NCBI GenBank assembly: GCA_001600635.1
Contig: BCKL01000008.1
Coordinates: forward strand, 135,830-199,829
Length of the DNA: 64,000 nucleotides
DNA from: Leucosporidium creatinivorum
Lineage: Eukaryota > Basidiomycota > Microbotryomycetes > Leucosporidiales > Leucosporidiaceae
Direction of reading: 5' to 3'
Shown here: in pieces, positions 1 to 12,002 of the stretch
Numbering within the stretch: position 1 is the stretch's first letter
Layout: each line of letters starts with the position of its first letter
Translations under genes and position numbers: made by a program
Notes under the pieces: generated by a model
What the model was told of the DNA's origin: nothing
Databases searched by the model: none
What the model saw: only the letters and a program-made list of their open reading frames with translations

Positions 1-1099
1 CTTTCTGCGACTGGACGGGAAATCGCGACCGACAGCTCTGCGCCGAAGCGGGTGCTCGGCGGGCGGCGATTTCTCCGAGCTTTTCTGGCGGGAGGGCGAC
101 GAGCAACGGATGGCTCCCAGCTCGCTGCTCAGCGCATCGGGATCAACAAGGGACAAGAGGTCGCGCTTGGCCTTGAGCTTCGACTCGGCGAGCGGCTAAG
201 AGCTGCTCTGCGAGCCTCGCGGTTCTCGTGACTCAGCGTGGGCCAAATCATCTGCTCGGGGAGGTTCACGATGTTGACGATGTGTGCTTGAGCTGTAGCC
301 GAGCGACCCCAGTCTGCCACCTTTGCCTCCCGTCAAATTATCCTGCTGCGAAGGCCGCATGCCAGCTCGGCGTGTCTGAAGAAAGCCCAGAAGCAGGGTC
401 GTCGCCCGTCCGGGAAAACCCCGCGAGCGCCGCAGGTTGATGACCATCTTTTGTAGCTCCTTGGCCGATGCCGCTCTGGGAATCTGGGAGCAGGAGGAGC
501 TGGGCGAGGGACTCACAGAGCTCTCTTTCGCCGCTATGCTCGTACCAAGAGTCTGCAGCAAGGTAGAGCTGGCGGTGAATTTGCGTGGACCGAGGCATCT
601 TCCTGCGAGCACGAGCAACTCGCCACCCTGCCCCGCTGCATGGCTTGGAGACAAGCATCTGGACGAAGCTGGTGGCTTTTTTAGAGTTAGGCGGCGGGGA
701 AAAGTCGGGGTTGCATCCTGTCCATCGCCAGAGAACAAGCAAGAGTTGCTGGTCAGAAGTGAGTGGATAGGCATACGAGATATGTAGCACTGTACCCACG
801 AAGCCTCACATCTCGGAGCTCAAGAGGATCGCCGAGCTGGAGCTTGGACCGCTCCAGCTTCTGCGAGGCAGCGCCAAGAAGGTACCAGCCGGCAGGGTTT
901 CATGCGCGAGGGCAAGAAGGTCAGGGCTCTACATGTGAGCTCCACACTCGAACATCTCTGTCGCGCCTTTTCTCCTTTCCCTCCCTCTTTCTTCGCTCGC
1001 CGCGCTCCCCTCGCTCTCTCCTTCTCCTTCCCGCGCCCTTCGAGCAGCACCTCGAGCTTCTCCACCTTCGCATCGTTCTCTCACCCTTGCGCCCTCGCC
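1..1099. other. No gene recognised; leader of RAX1 at right end
   Basis: Several overlapping open frames exist on both strands, but none gives a recognisable protein or a convincing set of introns. Copies of GCTCGGCG and its complement occur (for example near 34, 54 and 366), as in other noncoding parts of this window. From about 960 to 1099 the sequence becomes CT-rich, typical of the transcribed leader before the next start codon. The end of a gene lying off the left edge cannot be excluded. Confidence 0.4.
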
Positions 1100-2755
1100 A
1101 TGTCGTCCACCACAGCCCTCGCCGACTCCACTGCCATCATTCGCCCGGCGCGCCCTCCTCGCGCGCCTGCTCACACCGGGAGGTATCGCCTTTCCTCGCT
1201 CGTCAATCTTCCCAGCCGTATCATCAAGCCTGGAGAGCTCATTGAGCGCGAGCTGGAGCAGCGACCTCAGCTCTACGGCAAGGCAACCGCCACCGAGGGT
1301 GAGCCATGTTCCCATGCTTCTGCATGACAATAGCTGACTTTGATTGACCGGTGTAGTGCACGGTAGTCATGTGAAGCTCTCTGAGGTGCAGCTTGAGGAC
1401 GTTATCGCCGGAAAGGTGAGTGAAAGAGGCTCGGCCTGCGTGGGAGCGGCAAAGAGCTGGGCGCTGACGTCCTTCTCCGTCTCCAGTACACGACCCCCCT
1501 CTCGCTCAAGGACTTTGAGGATTACCTCTGCTTCCGCACCAAGAGCGCGTATGTCCTCTTCCTTTCCGAGCGAATCGTAAATCTCGGTCGAGCTGAGCTG
1601 AACTCCAATTTCAATTTCCCAGCGAGAATCTCTACCTCAGCATCTGGTTCAAGGCATACTCGGGTCTTTACAACTCGAGCTCGCCCTCCAACCGCCCTCA
1701 CCAGGACGTCCTCGCCCTCTCGGCCTCGTACAAGGTCGCCGTTGAGACCTTCTTCTCGGCGAGGTCCCCCCTCGAGCTCAACATCCCCTCCGACATGAGG
1801 AGGCAGCTCGACGGACTCATCGACGATGCTGCTCGCCAATCGGTCCTCACCCCATCCTTGGAGTCCTTCCTTCCTCCCTCGGCTTTCGAGCCCTCCTTCA
1901 ACGTCGCCTCCGAATCGCTCGCCCTTTCCTTCAAGTCCTTCCTTCAGCAATCGGCTCGCAACGCCGACCGCAACAGGGGCTGGTTCGCGATCTTCTTGGG
2001 AGCGGCGACGTGGCTACTCGGCCTGATTCCGACCAGTGAGTTCCCTGCTCAGCTCGGCGATGGCTTGCCGCAGCTATGGTCGGCCATCGGTGGACCGTGG
2101 GACTGACTCTGCTTCCCATACAGTCGTGTGCACCGTTCTCGACAAGCACCGCGCCTGGCGAGCACTCGGTATCCCTTTCTGGCTCCTCGGTGTCATCGTC
2201 CTCGTCGGCGGCCTCAAACAGGTCAGTGCCAGACTCGGGAGGATGCTATCAGCTTGCTAACGTATTTCAATACAGACATGTCTGGTTCTCTATCTGCACG
2301 GAGACCACCGGCAGCTGTACCCCTGGGAGCTGGCCCGCGAGACCGATGCAGGCTCGTCGTTCGGCACCGAGACGACGATGACCGGCCTCGAGGAGGGCAA
2401 GTGGGAGACGTCTTCCGGCAACACTTCACCAAACCCTGAGGATGCTGCATCTCGCCGCTCCTCCTCCATCTTCCCCGACCTCAACTACTTCCCTCTTCCC
2501 CGAGCCTCCTCCCTCTCCGAGAAGTCGGTCAAGTCGAGCACGGCGACCACCCAGGGAGGACTCTACTTCGCACCCTCCTATATCAACGACTCGCTTCCCT
2601 CCTCCTCGAGGGTCTGGGCTCCCTTCACTCCCATGCTGTCGCCCATCGTTGCTCGGGCTCAGAGGGACAAGGTCATGGCTGCTGCCGGCTATGGGCTCTT
2701 TGCAACGGTCCTCACCACGGCCATCTGTCTCTCGGTGCCCAACCGTCACGCCTGA
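1100..2755 (+). CDS. RAX1: Rax1-like RGS-domain membrane protein
   Basis: Predicted 436 aa from six exons (1100-1298, 1357-1415, 1487-1548, 1623-2035, 2124-2221, 2276-2755), all with GT-AG introns; the frame closes exactly. The N-terminal half holds an RGS-like domain (core starts at LSLKDFEDYLCFRTKSAENL). It is followed by two close membrane segments (around WFAIFLGAATWLLGLIP and LGIPFWLLGVIVLVGGL), a serine-rich stretch, and a last membrane segment before the end (AAAGYGLFATVLTTAICLSV). This order is characteristic of Rax1, which in budding yeast acts with Rax2 at the plasma membrane in bipolar bud-site selection. An in-frame upstream ATG at 902 would only add the CT-rich leader, so the ATG at 1100 was chosen. 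It converges with the CSC1-family gene. Family assignment is confident; a role in budding is inferred. Confidence 0.85.
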
Positions 2756-3120
2756 ACGGATGAAGACCTAGAGTGCAGGTGTTGGAGGGGCGTGGGATTC
2801 GGAGGTGGCTTTGGGCGGGCTCGAGGGGCTTTTGTGAGGCTCTGTAGACTTCATATCATACGTAATTGTTATTCACTCGGCTTCACAGTACGAGGGGGCC
2901 CAGTCGTTAGCTCAGTCGCCCTTTCGGCGCGCGCTTGCTCCGCTCGCCGCTCTTTTGACCCTCCGAACACGCTTCTCTCACCCGCGAAGGGAGTAATAGT
3001 GACATCGCTTGGGATTTCAAGGCGACTAATGTGGCACAACTGGTTATGGGTAGTAATGATCGAGGCGGGGAGAGCTCTAAGCGCAATTAAAGAATGAGGG
3101 AGACGGGAAGCGTTCGGCGA
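2756..3120. other. Convergent 3' region, nothing recognised
   Basis: This stretch lies between the stop codons of two converging genes and presumably holds both 3' UTRs and polyadenylation sites. No RNA gene or further open frame can be supported. Confidence 0.5.
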
Positions 3121-6100
3121 TTAGAGGGTCTGGGAAGGATCCCACTCGTCGCCAGGGGGACTGCGGTGGACATCAACCTTGCCCTTCTCGTTCATGACGG
3201 CTCCCTCAGCCGAGACGTCAACCTGAGAGGAGAGTTGCGAGTCAGCGAAGCGAGCGGTAGACCGACGAGGGCGGAACTTACGCCAGCAGCCTGAGTACCC
3301 TCGAGCTCGGCAGCAGTGAAGCCGTGCGTATCCTGAGGGATCCAGATCGTAGGGTAGCCCTGCGATGGAGATGAGAGATCAGCGACTATCGAAGGCAAGG
3401 GCAAACGAGCCGAGCTCACCTCGTAGGTAGCAGGGTGGTCGAAGGCGTTCTTGTCGATGTGTTCCTCGCCAGGAAGAGTACCGTTGAACTCTTGAGGCCT
3501 GTTGAGCGGGCTGCCGTCCTCGTTCTTGCCGTTAGGGGGAGGGAAGGCTGCGAAGATCAAAGTCAGCGCGTGCTCCACGACTTCGACAGTCGGTGGCACT
3601 CACTCGACTGGTCCCTCTTCTCCTCTACGCTGTAGCGAGCGTCGGTGGGCTCGGGCATGCCATCGTTCTGGATGGCCGAGATCTTGGGAGCGACCGAGAG
3701 GGGTAGGTAGTCGATGAGGGGTCCGTATCCCGAGTTGATGGTGATGTGGAAGAAGATAGTGAGGACTATGAGGACGATCATGAGCGCTCCTTGAGGGATG
3801 GCGATGTTCTTCTTGTTCTGATCCTGGGCGAGGAAGAAGAGACCGGCGAGGCAGACCTCCTCGATGTAAAGGCCGACGAAGATGTGGCTGAGGGCCTTGG
3901 GATAGAAGAGTCCACCAGTCTCCGACGAAGCAGGAGTGTCGATGACGAGGAGGAAGAGGTACTGAAAAGCGAGAGCGAAGTCAGCAAGCAGGTCGGCGCG
4001 GTCGGAACCGAGCAAGCTCGACTCACCTTGTACACGAACCAGTAGAGGAAGAAGGCGGCGAAGGCGAATCCACAGATCAGAGGAGCGATGATCGAGTAGG
4101 AGAGTCCGATAACGGTCAGAAGGGTCATGTTGGGCCACTGCGAAGGAAAGGTCAAGTCAGTCGGCGCCGAATCGCGATCTAAGTCCCCGATACGCACAAG
4201 AGTTCCCCATGCAACGGTGTTCATGTTGTACTTGATGCCGAAGACCGAGCGAGGAGTCGAGCCGAGGATGAAGAGCTTGACGTAGTAGAGGATCAAGGGG
4301 ACGATCTGCAACAGTCCTCCGGCGGCTCCAGCGAACGAAGTCGTGACCTGTGAAAGGGCAACTCAGCGGAAGTCCTCGGGCCCACGTTTGTAGCTCTCAC
4401 GCACGAAATAGGTGAGGAAGAAGGTCGAGGCAGCAGGGAGTTGAGTCGCGAGAAGGGTGACGGCGCTTCCGGGGTTCTTGGCGATGGCGGGGATCGCGTT
4501 GACCAGTCCACTGGCGAGGGTGACGATGAGGAAGCCGTGGATGACCAGGAAGATGAAGTAGCGGGTCATGAGGGACAACTCGATGCCAGTCTTGAGAGGA
4601 ATTCCCTCGAGGCGAGCGAACACTGTGGGAGGGGAGAGTCAGCGAGGGCAGAGCGCGGCGGACGCTGTCGACCTACGGCGCAAGACGATGGGAAGCAAGA
4701 TGAAGAGGACGGCGAGGGCGACGGGAGGAAGGGCTCCTTGTATGATACCGTTGACGGCTGTTTCGGAGGCGCAATCAGCGAGCGCTCGAGCGACAGGATC
4801 CAATCGCTCTACTCACGAACAGGGAGCTTGCAGAGCCACGCGAGCCAAGGAGCACTGATGCAAAGCGCCGAGACGTTCGAAAGGAGACCGACGAAAGCGA
4901 CTGTAAAGCGGAAGGGTCAGTCAGGCGAGCGCCGAGCAGCTGAGCGCAGGCGACGAACCGGGGAAAGACCAGAGCACAATGAGACCGATAGTCATGGCCC
5001 AGGAAGCGGCGTAGCGGACCTTGGCCTGGTAAGGGTTGACCGAAAGGTTGGACCAGATGACATCCTCCTGCGAGACCTCGAGGTAGCGAGCCGACATGCG
5101 AAGGGGCGCGTGGTGGGCGAGGCATCTGCGAGCGGTGGCGAGAGGTCAGTAGCTGGACGGAAGTGCAGTATTTGGTCCTACGACTCACTGGGCGAACATG
5201 TGGGCAGCAATCTGCTGGTTGAACTGGATGAAGGCGGCCGACTCGGCGGGGTACTTCTCGTGAGATCCGGGGCCAGCGAGGATGGTGCGCTCCTCTTCAA
5301 TGAGGCGAGTAGTCTCGGCGATCTCCTTGCGAGCCCAGTCGATGGTGTCGACCCTGTGCGAACAGGCAAGTCAGCTCGTCGCTCGCGTCGGCAGTCGCTG
5401 CGCTTTGAACTCACTTCTCTCCGAACAGACCGAGGAAGCCAAGCTTGTGGTGAGGGCGCTTCTTGCCGGTGACGTATTGGTCGATGCGGCCGTTGTCGCC
5501 GTGTTGGGGAAGCTCCTCCTGCTTGCCACCCTTCTTGTTCTGCTTCGCGATGACCTTGGCGGCGAGCTTGAGGATCTTGGTCTCGGCCGACTCGAGCTTG
5601 CCGCAAGCCTTGGTACGGCGTTCGTAGAGGTCGGGAAGCTCCTTGAGGTCCCTGCGGATGAGAGAAAGGTCAGCTCGAAGCGCGCCGAGTTCGGCGATGA
5701 AGCGATCTCAACTCACTTGGCGAGCCAGATACGCTTGACGCCTCCGGGAAGAACGCTGCAGAACTTGGTCATCGACTCGACGGTGAGGAACTCCTTGGGC
5801 ACGCCAGTAACGAGGACGGTCTTGGACTGAGCGAGGCGCGAGTGGTCCTTCGAGATGAGGAAGTCCTGGCGGAGAATGATCCAGGCGGCGAACTCGCGCT
5901 TGATGAGGTAGAAGACGTAGACTGTAAGAGGAGAGGTCAAGATTCAGCTCAAGTTCGAGATCTGTAAGACGACGGGCTCGCTTACAGGTCAAGAGCCAGC
6001 AAAGGATGAGGTGTGCGGCGTAGCGAGGGGTTTCGGTGTTGCCGACGTTTCCGAAGGTGAACATGGTGAGTCCAGCGCCAGATCCCTTCGAGTTGGCGGC

Positions 6101-6922
6101 GTCGATGGGGAGGAGGATGATCCAAGTTACGATCCAGCTGCGAAGTGGGGTAAGAGGTTAGCCCGTTTCCCCACGGGGATGGGTTCCAAGTCAATTCGAA
6201 ACTGGGTACAGACAGCGAAGGAAAAGCTTACAAGGGGAAGAAGAGCTCGCACATGAGCCACAAGAAGCGGACAAAGACGTAGGCGTCGAGGCCGTTCTTG
6301 TGGATGATATCACGCGCGTCCATCTTGAGGATGGCGGGAATCCAGGCGAGGAATCCGTGAGGGAGGGGATCATGGCGTTCCCTGCAGTGAGTTGAACGAT
6401 GCAGAGGGGGAGAGCGAAGTTAGCATGTTGCTTCTTGCCTCGAAAGTTGAAGCGCCGAAACGCGCTAGCCCCTCCCAGCCATCTCCATCGCAAAGGTCGC
6501 CGTCTGACCTCGTACAGCGCTCATCGTCCCTCGGTCGGAGGCATAGAGCATCGTCTGATGCTCGCGCAGATCGGGAGCGACCTGACAATGCGCAGGGTCC
6601 CCCTCCCAAAAGAATCGAGGGAGAGGTGGGGTCAAAACAACGACCTACTTGGGCGGGACGAGATAAGAGCGAGGATTGTAGATCTTGCGGAAGCGGTTGC
6701 GAATGACCATAAAGATGGCCACCTGTTGAGAGTAGTTCAGCTTCAGGTGCTCGGAGCGAGGTAGGAGCGCTGGCCTCGAAGCGACCGAAACGGCGCGTAG
6801 GAGGAGCTGCACAACTCCAGAGTACTCACCTCGGCTCCGAGTACGATCAGACCAGTGACGAGGGCGGTCGTGAACGTTTGTGTCGATTTGTTTGTGGCCT
6901 CTGCGTTCGTTGGAGCTGACAT
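3121..6922 (-). CDS. CSC1/OSCA (DUF221) family stress-gated cation channel
   Basis: The gene has about 17 exons. The protein starts MSAPTNAEATNKSTQTFTT at 6922 and ends DEWDPSQTL before TAA (3121-3123). It carries the parts of the RSN1/CSC1/PHM7 family in order: an N-terminal membrane segment followed by NPRSYLVPPK, a second segment after GLDAYVFVRFLWL, the cytosolic RRM-like domain (TVLVTGVPKEFL...), a charged insert, then the multi-pass channel domain with LPAASTFFLTYFV, STPRSVFGIKYN and a C-terminal hydrophobic cluster (ALMIVLIVLTIFFHITI). Family members are plasma-membrane or ER cation channels opened by osmotic or mechanical stress. Introns are mostly 52-70 nt. The exception is the second intron (6382-6648, 267 nt). 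The intron ending at 4958 has a GTTCGT donor. Which yeast paralog (CSC1, RSN1, PHM7) it matches cannot be decided by eye. Confidence 0.85.
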
Positions 6923-7393
6923 GGTGCAGAAGAGCCCTTTGGGGCGAGGAAAGGGAGGTGGGAGGTGCTGAGCTGGGTCGCGCTGAGCCTATTTGCTGAG
7001 CTGTAGGGTGGTCAGACGAGGTAGGGTGTGTTCCCTGCCGTCCTGTGCTCGTCCGAGGTCGATGTACGGCGAGACGAGGTGATTTGGAGGAGGACAAGAG
7101 AGGCGAACCGTCAAGCGTCAAGCGCGTCAAGTCCAAGCTCTTTTCGAATCGACTTCGCTGCGAGCTCCAAGATGGCCGCCGTCATCGACGAGCTCTAAAA
7201 AGTTGCACATGATATTGTACTAAGTCAGCGCAGCTTCACCCTCCTTCATCCCTGGCATCGTTCTACATTGGAGCAGAAAAATGGTCAGCCCTTGGTTCTT
7301 GCATGACACCGGCCGATCGCCTCGAACTCGACTCTTCTCAACCCCGCGCAGCTGAGAATAGCGAAGAGCGTGTCTACGGGACTGGTGAGAAAC
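6923..7393. other. Intergenic region between tandem minus-strand genes
   Basis: It holds the promoter and leader of the CSC1-family gene and the 3' end of the AMP deaminase gene. A relatively AT-rich patch lies near 7195-7225. No coding or RNA gene is supported. Confidence 0.45.
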
Positions 7394-10300
7394 TTACAGC
7401 GCGTGAGAGCCTGCGCCCATCGCCGCTGCTCCTACAGCATCGTCTGAACGGAGCATGGCCTGCAGGGCGCCCTCCTTGCCTGGAGCTAGGGACGGCGATG
7501 CTGGCGGTGCTGCTGCAGTGGGACGACCGCGAGCAATCTGGGATGTTCGTCAAGTCGCAGGAAGGGGCGAGAGCGTGCGGTTGAGATGAGAGGGAGACCT
7601 GGTCAGCGTTCGTTCGAGGCTCCAACGGTCGACGACCGAGATCGGGAGAGGCGAGCGATGAGGTGCACGAGGCGGTGCAGAGACCGGTGATGTGGTACAG
7701 GGTACATTGAGACTTGTCCCTTTGAACGGGGAGTAGGGACGAGGGACGAAGGGCGAGGAGGAGACGGCCGAGAAACCAGCGCCGAGACTCACCATGGCAT
7801 GCTCCTCCAACAACGTCGTGTGGCGGTACTCGACGCGCAGGCTGGGCACGTTGGTCTTGTGGATGAGGTTTCCCTCGACTCCCGCGCGGTACCAGTCGGC
7901 ACCGAGCCAGTGTCGCTTGACTTGCATCTCGAAGCCCGATTGAGCGCACGAGTTGCGAGCCAGCTCGCACATATCTGAAAAGGGGCAGAGGGTCAGCTTT
8001 GTACTCGTGAGCAATAGCGAGCGTTGTAGTCACCGGCGGGCGACAGCTGCACGAGAACGAGAATCAGTTTCGGCGGAGGCAAGAGGAGAAGGCTCGGGGC
8101 TCACCTTGTAGATCTGGGCTGCAACGCTGTACTCCTCCAGAAGCGGCTCCTGTATGTTGAAAGAATATGAGCGAGCTGCAAGAGACGCTCATCGTCTCGG
8201 CGCACCTTGGTGAAGTGGAATTGAAGCGGGTCGTCGGTGCTCAAGCTGACGTTCAAGCCGGTGCGGAAGAAGTTGGGAAGAGGGTTGCGCTCGTAGGTCA
8301 AGAAGAGAGCGTTGTTGGAAAGAGGCGACATGGCAATCTGCGATGAAGGTGAGAGTCAGCCCAGCGATCGACATTGAGCGACGACGCCGAGCACTTACGC
8401 CGATCTGCTTGAGGTAGAAGAGGTACTGCAGAGCGGGAACCTTGCGGAGGAGGATACCGTGCGAGATGGAGTGCGAGGTGAGGAAGGCGGAGGTGAGGTG
8501 GTCGGTATCTCCCGCCTCGCCAGCATGAGGACGGAGCCAGAAGGTGTCTGCGACGGAGCGGGTCAGTCACTACTCGTCGAGCAGAGCAGAGCGAACAGCT
8601 CACTGAAGCCTCGATCGTGACGCCAGTTGTTGAGAGATGCGATGTTCGCGAAGAGGTAGTAAAGCCAGTAAGCGTAGGGAGCTGCGCGAGGAGAAGGAGT
8701 CAGCTGAGCCAGCTCGTCGCCGGCGAGGGAAGAATCTCGCTCACGGTTCTGCGTGGTGTTCCAGTCCTTAGGCAGCGGGAACTTGCGGTAGAGCCGCCTC
8801 TCAGCCTTGGACTCGTCGTCGACGCTATCGAAGCCGACGACTCGCTGGAGGAAGACGTGCAGCTCGGGATGCGTCGTGGGGTCGCGAGTGACCTCGAACA
8901 GCGGTCCGAAGATGTCTGTCAAGGTAACTCGAGTCAGCTTGAAATCCCGCAGTGCTCGAAGGAACGTCTCACTTTCGACGACCTGCTGGAAGTTGTCGAC
9001 GGCGCCGGTCTTCTTGAAGACGTCGTAGAGACGGGGGATCTGAATAAGCCAGCGCACGTTGTCGGAGAAGAGCTGATTCTTGACAATCCACTTGGCGAGC
9101 TTGTCCCACTCGTCCTTGCTCCTGTGTAGCGAGAGAGAGGGAATCAGCGCCGAGCGCCAGCAACGGCGGGAACGATGCTCGACCATTGAAGCGCCGAGGT
9201 CGAGCGCTCTAGTGAGACACGAGTAGTAACCAAGTACGCACCGGCCGTAAATGCTGATGCGGTACTCCGTCATCTGGTATTTGCTCTGTTGAAGGTCGGT
9301 GATGATCTCTGCTTGCCGATACGAGGTCAGCTAAACCTTTTGTACGCTAACATAGCGGTACGCCCACCCTTAGTCAGCTCGGCGAGGTAGCGGCCCTCGA
9401 TCAAGCTGCAGAACATGAGCCGGTCAGCTCGCGACCTTGAGCAGAGTAGAGGAGCTGCTTACTTGTCGGTTTTGAGGAAGATTTCACGCAACCGAGTCTC
9501 GCCGATCGGGTTGTAGGTCTGCAGAGAGCAAGGAGAGATGTCAGCGACCGATCTGGATGACCTCGCAGACCTTCACGCTCGTGTCGACCCACCTGGTTGA
9601 AGGAGTCGAACCGATGGAAGCTGTGCTGGTGGGCGTGCATGTTGAGTGTGTCGATAGATAGGTCGTAGGCGGTCAACTTGAGCGACTCGAACACCTGGCG
9701 AAGCGTGAGGTCGACGCCGTCGCGATGAATGACCACCTCCTGCAAAGGTCAAAGTCGAGTGTCAGAGCGGGCTCCGGTCGTTGACTGAGAAGCGAGGTGA
9801 GGAGAGGAGAGAGCGCACGTCGGGGCAGCGCTTCATCTTGCTCTTGATGAATCGGAGAAGATGCTTCTGGTTCATCGCCGCCGAGTGGTGAACGTGGGTG
9901 TCGACCTGCAACGACGGCTGTGAGCAACGGAAATATCGGCAAGCAACGTGAAGGCCCTACCTTTCGGACGTTGTAGAAGTCTCGATGGGAAACGCGCTGC
10001 ACAAAGCGAGGTTCAGCACGGAGAGCGAGAGAGGCGGAGGACGACGAGCGCACCTTCATCTCGGCGATCTCATGGTACTCGTTGAGCAGGACGTAGAGGT
10101 TCCACTTGCTCTCGAGGTAGCGAAGACGGCGCCAGGCGAACGACTTGGCCGGACCTGTGAGTTCGAGAGATCAGCGGGGGTTAGGAAGGTGAACGAGGAG
10201 TGAGACGAACCGTCACTGATGACCGAGAGGATCTCATCGAGGTCCTGGAAGTACTCCTTGATCGTAGGTACAACATACTTGGGCTTGGGGTTCTCCTCGG

Positions 10301-11403
10301 CGAGCGAGCCTGCGAGAAGGGAGAGGGTCAGCGCCGCCGAGGAGCGGAACGCGCGCGCGAGCTCACTCTCGGTGTAGACTTGGTAGACGCCGTTGGCGTC
10401 CATCTCGTAGCGCTTCTTCTGCTCTGACTCCTCCTTGCCAGGAATGACGACCTCGTCCCATCGGAACGCTCTGCGCGCTGCCTCCCTCTCTGCAATCTCC
10501 TCAGTCGTCTCGGTCGCCTCGGCGAAGGGGTCGCGCTCCTTCCAGTGGGGCGCAGGAGGAGGAGGGTAGATCTTCCATGGCTCGAAGGAGGGGTGCGTTT
10601 CGACGGGTCCGTCGGGCTTGTAGACACCGTCGTAGTTGGCGGGGTTGTCCTCAAGACCTGCGAAGCGCGAAAGGTCAGCCGAAGCGAGGGAGCAAGAAAG
10701 CAAATCGACTCACGCTGCCGACTGAGAGTCATGTACTTGTCTCGGAGATCCATGCATCGCTGAAACGAGTTGTAGAGCGCCTGTAGCTCGGCAGTAATGT
10801 GCTCAGTTGCGTCCGCTGAAGGGAGCAGAAGGGAGTTCGGTCAGCTCAGCTCTCTCGCCAAGGTCAGGGAAGCTACTCACCAGCAGTGAAACCTTCATCA
10901 ATCTCCTCGGCATCCTCCAGCGCTTCGTCGAGCTTTGGTACAGCGTGCGCATGCTCATGACCATCGATTCCCCCAGCTCTGTCCGGGCTGGCGTGGGGAG
11001 CGAAGCCCAAACCGAGGCTGGCGATGCGAGGGGAGGTCAAGTCGTCCTGCGGGATCGAATGGGAGCGGGCGCGGGCTTGGCCAGCAGGAGCGTGAGTCCC
11101 GGGGCTCGTGTTGATGTGAAGCCCTTCCAGCGAAGGCTTCGAAGTGAGGAGGGGGGTCGCTCCAGCGGTCTGTAGCTCGGCATGGAAGGTCGATTCGTCC
11201 TGCAGTGTACTTTGGTTAGCTTTGTGCTACTCCTGAGCTCCCTGCAGCTTCCGACTCACGACCAAGTGCGCCCTCTCATCCCGATATTCGAAGAAAGGGT
11301 GATGGCTCTCGTGATTGGGCGCAGGCGAGGGTGGTGCAGTGTGTGCAGGACTATCCCCTTGCGAGGAGGGCCCGCTCGAGGGCTGCAGGTCGTGGTTCTG
11401 CAT
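7394..11403 (-). CDS. AMD1: AMP deaminase
   Basis: Converts AMP to IMP and ammonia in purine nucleotide balance, in the cytosol. About 21 exons. The chosen ATG (11403) gives [16 protein letters not shown]; the longer frame upstream begins at GTG. Diagnostic segments in order: [20 protein letters not shown] (zinc-binding His-x-His), [50 protein letters not shown], the catalytic [13 protein letters not shown], and [16 protein letters not shown]. The N-terminal quarter is variable, as in the family. The C-terminus is read as the exon ending AMGAGSHAL after a 255-nt intron (7538-7792), the least certain part. Unusual structures are a 13-nt microexon (8034-8046) coding LSPA plus one base and a GTTCGT donor at 10210. 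It is divergent from the secreted glycoprotein gene. Confidence 0.93.
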
Positions 11404-12002
11404 AGCTGTGGTCAGAGGAGAAGCTGTTCGGCGCCCGCGAAGTTCAGAAGTCAACTCTGCACCGCTTCTCTTCAGATCATGTAGCTCGGTACTCGGCACA
11501 AGCTGTTTTATATCAGAATGACCGAGGCCGTCTGCCGTCTACTGCTGTGTTCTGCAGCCCTGGGATCTTGCTCGGCGAAGGGGGTTCAAGCCAGTCGAGG
11601 CTCGGCAGCTCTACTTCGGAGCTCGACCGCACCGTCCCTCGCTCCTCGAGTGCATGCTCTCTCGTAGCTCTCTCTCCCCCTCGCGTCCCAGCTTTGTTTC
11701 CTGCCTTCGATCATTTCTCGGCGCTTTCAGAGCCCCTCAAAAACCATCAATCCGCCTTTCGCACTCAGCCTCAGCTCTCTGCCTGACCTCGCCGCCCTTC
11801 ACATCATGCTGTTACAACCATCAAGATCAGCTTCAGCCCGTCGAGACGCGTCTACCACATCCCGGACCTGCCGTGAAATGAGCGCCGAGGCGGGGTGGGC
11901 TCGCTGGGCAGAAGGCCAAGTTACTTGGTTTGTTTGCACCTTCCCCGCCTCATTCCAGCTGCTCTTCTCTTGCTTCTCACTTCATCTACTACACCCCACA
12001 GC
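11404..12002. promoter_or_regulatory. Divergent promoter region of AMP deaminase and glycoprotein genes
   Basis: About 600 bases separate two divergent start codons. The right part is CT-rich and runs into the glycoprotein leader ending just before the ATG at 12003. No specific factor site is identified. Confidence 0.4.

Noticed and set aside
4441-5472. 343-codon plus-strand frame
   Set aside because: Antisense to conserved exons of the CSC1-family gene and runs through its introns; a shadow frame.
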